DNA of 64,000 bases, taken from Panopea generosa (taxonomy: Eukaryota > Mollusca > Bivalvia > Adapedonta > Hiatellidae). The position numbers were made by a program, and so were the translations under genes. Location: NCBI GenBank assembly GCA_029582155.1, contig CM055912.1, forward strand, positions 2,418,001 through 2,482,000. Direction: 5' to 3'. The notes beneath the pieces were generated by a model. That model did not search any database. It worked only from the letters and a program-made list of their open reading frames with translations, and was not told where the DNA came from. Position 1 is the stretch's first letter, and each line of letters opens with the position of its first letter. Positions 57,990 through 64,000 of this stretch are shown here, piece by piece.

Positions 57990-58230
57990 AAGGGTCCTCT
58001 GTGGCCAAGTGGTCTAAGGCACCATCTCAAGATCACTTATTTCTCACCGCGTAGACTGTAGGTTCGAGTCCCGCTCGCTTCAAAAACTGTATGTGAGAAA
58101 GTTTCCAGTTACTTGCGGAAGGACAGTAGTTGTACTCAGTCCGAGGTGTTCCTCCACCAGTAAAACTGGACGAGCCATATATAACCTGAAATGTGTTGAA
58201 AATGGCGTTAAACCCGATTAAAAAAAGGAT
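57990..58230 (+). mobile_element. Family G SINE with tRNA-Leu-like head, full-length
   Basis: The head TGTGGCCAAGTGGTCTAAGG, a CTCAAGA loop that would place CAA as anticodon, and GGTTCGAGTCC (58061-58071) resemble tRNA-Leu. The body has CCAGTTACTTGCGGAAGGAC, GGTGTTCCTCCACCAG and CCATATATAACCTGAAATG, and the end is TGGCGTTAAACCCGATTAAA. Body sequence like this is familiar from SINEs with a conserved central domain in molluscs; I do not assign a published name. Confidence 0.8.
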
Positions 58231-59360
58231 GCATTTAAATCATTAATTAAAGTTTTATAACTATTTATCAACTACTATATGCCGCACCATGTGTATCAAT
58301 ACAATTGTTTGTTATCACCAAGATTGACTAAGCTATTTTGTCATATTTGACCAGGTCATTCTGAAAGAATGTTTGATTGCTGTGCGTCGACTCAGTATTT
58401 TTCATGTGGGAATGTACAGGTAGGTAGGTAAAAAAAATGACAAATTTTGCATAATATCATTTTTAAGAAAAATGGACAGATATCATGATAAAAAAAATGC
58501 TTTGAAAGGCAATAAAAAGTTTAAGTAGCTGCAATTTTAGCAAATAGGTAGGAGCACAGCAACACATGCCGTACTTATTTTGATGCCAGAGTGCAACCCT
58601 CCATTACTGAGAACACTCTCGTGCTTAAGATCACGTACCTGTCACATGTAAAGTTGTTGGTTCAAGTCAAGCTATATACATACAATTTATTAGAGTTAAC
58701 CAATTTCTCCTGAAAGGTTCTACTCAGACTTATGTTACTTTTTGGAATATACAGGAGACCTTCCGATACCTTTTTATGTGCATGTTCATTATTGCACAGA
58801 GAGTACAGTTTACATTGTCACTACAAGGCACTGTTCACTCATTATCAACTTCCAATTTATTTTCACATGCACACTTTTCCCCCCATGCCATTAACCCTTG
58901 CCATGGGCTGTTATCAAAATTAGAATTCTGGGTAGTGGTAATGCCCTGCCTAAATGAATTCTGAGTAGTGATAACGCCCTGCTCATGGGAATTATGCAAG
59001 GAATGTGAATATGAGCCCATTGTAATAGTGATAATAGACAAAATTTAGTATAGATATACTATATTTAGTACCATGCGTAATAATGTTGTTAAAATACCAG
59101 CCACTCACGGTGCTGTGCAATCCTATAGCCGGATGTTCTGGACAAGTAGAAAATTGAACAAGTCACTGGCCAAGTAAAAATTTGTACAAGTCACCCATTA
59201 CAAACGTTTAGTCTCTTTAATAACTTTAATTGATGAAAATACACATGGGGATTAATTACCACTGACCAGTTAATAACTACTCTGGATCAATTATCTCCAG
59301 GCGGTATTCAATAAGATGTCCAAAAATACATAGCCGTTTTGATGGCAGCATAACCAGTAT
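58231..59360. other. Mostly unassigned; short ~40-bp duplication near 58915-58990
   Basis: AATTCTGGGTAGTGGTAATGCCCTGC and AATTCTGAGTAGTGATAACG are two copies of one short unit. A B-box-like TGGTTCAAGTC lies near 58658. No gene is seen. Confidence 0.4.
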
Positions 59361-59365
59361 AAGCT

Positions 59366-59525
59366 GGTTAGCCCCATTAGCTCAGTCGGTAAAGCACAAA
59401 ACTTCTAGCATCGAGGTTGTGGGTTAGATCCCCGGGGCTGGCCAATTTAAACAGTCGTTCGGATGGAACTTTAAGTCGAGGATCCGTGTGACGGTGCTAT
59501 ACACTGAACACGCTGAATACCAGAA
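59366..59525 (+). mobile_element. tRNA-derived SINE (family H)
   Basis: GCCCCATTAGCTCAGTCGGT with a well-paired anticodon arm ACTTC-TAGCATC-GAGGT and a 3' GGGGC that pairs with the 5' GCCCC. The B box GGTTAGATCC is imperfect and the base before the anticodon is A rather than T. The following CGTTCGGATGGAACTTTAAG and GAGGATCCGTGTGACGG look like a SINE body. Likely retroposed; a true tRNA is less likely. Confidence 0.55.
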
Positions 59526-59614
59526 GAAACATACAATGGGTTTCAACCTGTATCCTGCACTATCACCCCTGGAATCAAAAAAGATTAATACTGTTCTATG
59601 GTAATCGCCAGTAT

Positions 59615-60012
59615 GGGATGTTGATGTCCGTAAATGTTTGTAAGCTACTTTTGCGCCAAACACCATGACAACCAAAGATATTAAAACAATTGTTGCTGTT
59701 TACAATAACTATAGAATATTAGGAAACTTGCATCTCCTGACTAAATGTTGATAAAATAGCACACGAAGGATTACTAATTTGGCATGAGTGTTCACAAAAT
59801 CTCAACTAGTTGCCTTTCCATCTCTGTATAATTCCTTGATGTTTATGTCCATAAATTTTAGGTTAGCAACTTTTGCAGCACACACTATGACAAATACAGA
59901 TATTTAAACAAATGGTAGATGTTTATGTCTGTAAAATGTTGGGTTAGTGACTTTCGTGCCACACACCATGACAACTACATATATAAAAACAAATTGGTTG
60001 CAGTTTATGTTC
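59615..60012 (+). repeat. Three degenerate copies of a ~90-110 bp unit
   Basis: GATGTCCGTAAATGTTTG, GTTTATGTCCATAAATTTT and GTTTATGTCTGTAAAATGTT are each followed by a TTAG...ACTTT(t/c)G(c/t)G(c/a)C stretch, ACACCATGACAA-like sequence and TATTTAAACAAAT-like sequence. The copies are well diverged. Confidence 0.6.
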
Positions 60013-60014
60013 TC

Positions 60015-61775
60015 TCCACACACTGCGAGTGTAGGTCCGACTGTAGCTTCAATTTCACATGCTGTGGCCCACGGGTGACGGTGGTTTCGTCAACCTACCA
60101 GTTCATCTACTTTAATTTTGTGTTTAAAACAGGTAGTGGTTTCGTCAACTTAATTTAGTATAGTGTTATGTGACACGCCAAATATACAGCAAGAACACTG
60201 ACAATTGTGGACAGGTGAGAACCAGTTATGGTCTGTTGAACTAACTAGCGCTATAATTATGTAATTGAAAAATAACGAGTAATAAAATATTCAGCATTAG
60301 ATTATTTTAACTTAATTAAAACAATTTTTTAGCTTTTTTTATTTGGAATAATAGTCACGAGGCAACGTATGGGTCGTCATGATTTTTTTGAAACGCACCA
60401 CTTCTTGAGCGAGTTCTTGACGTCGCTCGAGTGATACAGTAACGAGTTCGACCCCTATAAACTGACAGCTCATAACACAACTTAACACATCAAATTTCTT
60501 TCTAAGACTGATTTTACAATAAATGTTGACCAATGAGAATGAATAAGATGGTCAAGTGGCAATATTTTCCCACCAAAACTACTCGGTCTTGATCCGTATA
60601 AATTTAAAACTAGTAAATCTGTATATGTTAATATTAGAAACATGCTAATGTGTTAGTACGATAAACTATTTTAAACAGTAAAATTACACTCTACCACATA
60701 AATATACCCTGAAACGTGCTGGAAACATAAAGTTGCCTCTATAACGCACACAACCGCTACTCTGTGAAATAAACCTACCATTCAAATACTTTCGACAATT
60801 CAAGTCATATCCTTCTTCCATTCTTACCTCACCGTACTGTACGTACTCATATAGACGTATAATCCATTTAAGTGCGAGCGTTCTGTACACTTAGGGCAAT
60901 ATTAAACTATATCTGATTGATTCATTTATAGACAGGTTAATTATGAACCTAAAAGCGTAAAACATATCCGTGCTTAGTCTTGATCCTGCTAAGACAAATG
61001 ATTTATAGAAATATTTCATAAGTATAACCTTGGGAACTCACTCTGTAAAATATGACGTTGTAAACAAGATAAATTTGGGAGGATGACATCTTAATGGTCT
61101 GTGAATTAAACTTCAGTATAATTTGCTGGTGATTAACCTATGCTTTTAAAGCTTTCGATATTACATGTTATTTGAATTATCACACAGGTTCCAATAGGTC
61201 AACTACGTGTATCATTAACATTTAAATGTTTAGATTTTTAGATGTTTCATATCTTTGTTTTTGGTTTTAAGTTTGCTGTAAATCTCGCTAGCTTTCATTT
61301 TACGACAATACAAATAAGATTAGAGTGGAAATAAAACTAACTAACATATTTGACGACCCAAGACAGGAAGGTTGACATTATTGATTATATAATAAAATTG
61401 TATTAATATTAAGTTAGACAATATTTTATTGCATCTATAACATAATAACATGTCATATATTAGTAATATATAATGCAATTATAACAACATAAAGCAACAT
61501 TCCTCTCCTAATTAATGAATATACTGTAATACATGTTCCTGCGGTATACATGGATATCAATGTAAAATTATATTGTACTGTTATTTTCTTGTTCAGGTTT
61601 ATCTTTATTTTAACATTTATGTTTTATACATGCACATATGTATATACAGTTATTTGAGCGAGGTATATATAAATATAGTATTTATTATACGATAAAGATT
61701 TTGTCTTTCTATATCAAACAGCCATATTCACTAATTCCATCAAACCAAATGAATGTGATCTTTTTTATATTAAAA
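60015..61775. other. Unassigned AT-rich stretch
   Basis: No ordered repeat, RNA gene or supported exon. Confidence 0.5.
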
Positions 61776-61777
61776 AC

Positions 61778-62470
61778 CAATACAATAGTTCATCTATGAT
61801 ATATTATACAAAAAACAATAGTTCATCTATGATAAATTAAACCCATTACAATAGATCATCTATGATATATTAAAACCAATACAATAGTTCATCTTTGATA
61901 TATTATACCCAATACAATAGTTCATCTATGATATATCAAACCCAATACAATAGTTCACCAATGATATATTAAAACCAATACAATAGTTCACCTATGATAT
62001 ATTACACCAAATACAATAGTTCATCTATGATATATTAAACCCAATACAATAGTTCATCTATGATATATTAAACCCAATACAATAGTTCACCTATGATATA
62101 TCAAACCCAATACAATAGTTCACCTATGATATATCATACCCAATACAAAAGTTCACCTATGATTTATTAAACCCAATACAATAGTTCACCTATGATATAT
62201 TAAACCCAAATACAATAGTTCACCTATGATATATTAAACCTAATACAATAGTTCACCTACGACTTATTAAACCCAATACAATAGTTCATCTATGATATAT
62301 TATACTCAATACAACAGCTCATCTATGATATATTACCCAAGACAATAGTTCATCTATGATATATTATACCCCAATGCAATAGTTCACCTATGATATATTA
62401 AACCCAATACAATAGTTCATCTATGATATGTTATACCCCAATGCAATAGCTCATCTATGATATATTATGA
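61778..62470 (+). repeat. 33-bp minisatellite, ~21 units
   Basis: CAATAGTTCATCTATGATAT followed by ATTAAACCCAATA repeats with small substitutions (CATCTA/CACCTA; ATTAAACC/ATTATACC). TAA and TGA codons close all forward frames. Unrelated in sequence to the other 33-bp arrays. Confidence 0.95.
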
Positions 62471-63054
62471 AAGTAATGTACAGGCAGGGTACACAGCTGC
62501 GATCAAGAAAACACTTCTATACTCTGGGTTTTCAGCGTAGATAACAGTAACAAATAACAATCTGTACATCTAAAAGGAGCCGAAGCATCCAAAAGGAAAC
62601 ATCACTAAACAGAACAAATACTACAAAGATTGACAATGTTGTAAGACCATCAAGGGACGACTCGACCTGCTTACGGTGCAACAATCCTCAATCTTTGCCT
62701 GTCGCCTCAATATTAATAGAGATGGCATCAATATGTGTATTGTTTTAATACAATCATAATTTCAAAATTATCTTACAAACTATAAAAAATCTCACTCGAT
62801 AGTATATTAATAAGAACGCTGATGTCCGTTGAATGTTAAGGAGAAAGACGTCACGTGACAGTCGTATACTGAAGCTTAATACACATTGGATATGCTTAGA
62901 CATTGAGTATCAACTGCCATTCTCCTATATGATCCACAGCTTCTATAACAGCCATGTAGAAACAAACATTAAAATTCATCATGCCATAGATGGATATAAA
63001 TGTTTTATTAAACAGACTCTTTACCAAGTGTGGCAAAGTGTGGTTTTATCATAA
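62471..63054. other. Unassigned stretch
   Basis: A 73-codon plus frame (62833-63054) has no recognised domain. Nothing else is seen. Confidence 0.4.
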
Positions 63055-64000
63055 GTATTCAGCGACCCCTAGTATCCACTCAGTACAAACTGACTGTAAT
63101 GGTCAAAGCTGTTTCCGTTACATTGTATCCAGCGCGACCTTATAAACTGACCGTACTGGTCTATGGTGTCTACACTACATTGTATCCAGCGCCCCCTAGT
63201 ATCCACTCAGTATAAACTGACTGTACTGGTCAATGGTGTCTCCTCTACATAGTATCCATCGCCAATAGTATCCACTCAGTATAAACTGTGTGTACTGGTC
63301 AATAGTGTCTCCCCTGTAGTGTATTCAGCGCCCTCCTAGTATCGAATCATTTTAAACTCACTGTACTAGTCAATGATGTATCCCCCACATTGTATCCAGC
63401 GCCCTCCAAGTATCCACTCAGTATAAACTGACTCTACATGTCAATGGTGTCTAACCTACATTGTATCCAGCGCCCTCTAGTATCCACTCAGTATAAACTT
63501 ATTGCACTACTCATGGTGTCTCGCCTACATTGTATTTAGCGCCCTTATAGTATCTTTTCAGTATAAACTGACTGTACTGGCCAATGGTGCCTTCCTTACA
63601 TTGTATCCAACTGACAGTACTGGCCAATGGTATCGCCCGTACATTGTATCCAGCGCCATCTAGTATCAATTCAGTATAAACTGACTGTACTGGTCAATGG
63701 TGCCTTCCTTACAACTGACAGTACTGGCCAATGGTATCGCCCGTACATTGTATCCAGCGTATCCTTATAAACTGACCATACTGATAAATGGTGTCTACAC
63801 TACATTGTATCCAGCGCCCCCTAGTATCCACTCAGTATAAACTGAATATACTGGTCAATGGTGTCTCCCCTATATTGTATTCAGCGCCCTCCTAGTATCC
63901 ATTCAGTATAAACTGACTGTACTGGTCAATGATGTCTACCCCAAATTGTATCCAACGCCCTCCAAGTATCCACTCAGTATAAGCTGACTGTACTGGTCAA
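63055..64000 (+). repeat. 70-bp minisatellite, ~13 units, running off the window
   Basis: CAGCGCCCCCTAGTATCCAC, TCAGTATAAACTGACTGTAC and TGGTCAATGGTGTCTCCCCT plus ACATTGTATC. Units vary, and two compressed units near 63600-63760 share CCAACTGACAGTACTGGCCA-type sequence, indicating deletions within units. The right end is not in the window. Confidence 0.93.

Noticed and set aside
59371-59442. Functional tRNA with GCA anticodon
   Set aside because: The anticodon arm pairs well, but the base before the anticodon is not T, the T arm is irregular and a SINE-like body follows.

Overview
The window looks like non-coding chromosomal DNA from an animal, most probably a mollusc and plausibly a bivalve. 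It is AT-rich. It has no bacterial-style gene packing, no operons and no long unique open frame. It carries several tRNA-derived SINE families, recurrent AGGTCAAGGTCA repeat blocks, a TA-flanked pogo/Tigger-like DNA element and a decayed non-LTR reverse transcriptase. The bivalve assignment is an inference from this repeat repertoire and was not tested by any search.

Only one stretch is convincingly protein-coding: a terminal C2H2 zinc-finger exon at 2670-3121 (+). Its splice acceptor and first half are triplicated in frame with a 102-bp period. A second, weak exon candidate lies at 43449-43679. A reverse-transcriptase relic lies at 22818-23030.

Layout. 1-4.8 kb: SINE copies, one split by a 1.1-kb GGTCAAGG repeat block, then the zinc-finger exon. 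4.8-8.3 kb: quiet DNA, a 45-bp tandem repeat and a foldback. 8.3-11.1 kb: about 68 copies of a 41-bp unit made from the tRNA-like head of a SINE. 12.2-13.5 kb: 69-bp and 37-bp arrays. 14.9-19.4 kb: an 80-bp array joined directly to a 58-bp array of about 62 copies. 21.6-26.4 kb: G-run, 33-bp, palindromic and 53-bp arrays plus the RT relic. 31.7-37.9 kb: a pogo-like element interrupted by a 1.7-kb copy of DNA lying 4.1 kb downstream, and a 25-bp array grown from the tail of the same SINE. 42-45 kb: further SINE copies. 48.8-49.5 kb: an 87-bp array. 50.3-54.7 kb: about 131 copies of a 33-bp unit. 55-59.5 kb: several SINEs. 61.8-62.5 and 63.1-64.0 kb: 33-bp and 70-bp arrays, the last running off the window.

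By my count tandem repeats occupy roughly 19 kb, close to 30 percent. The most unusual theme is that several minisatellites can be traced to internal pieces of dispersed elements that also occur here as single copies. The head and the tail of one SINE family have each seeded a separate array, and a third element has seeded two more. The long open frames are by-products of repeat periods and should not be read as genes.
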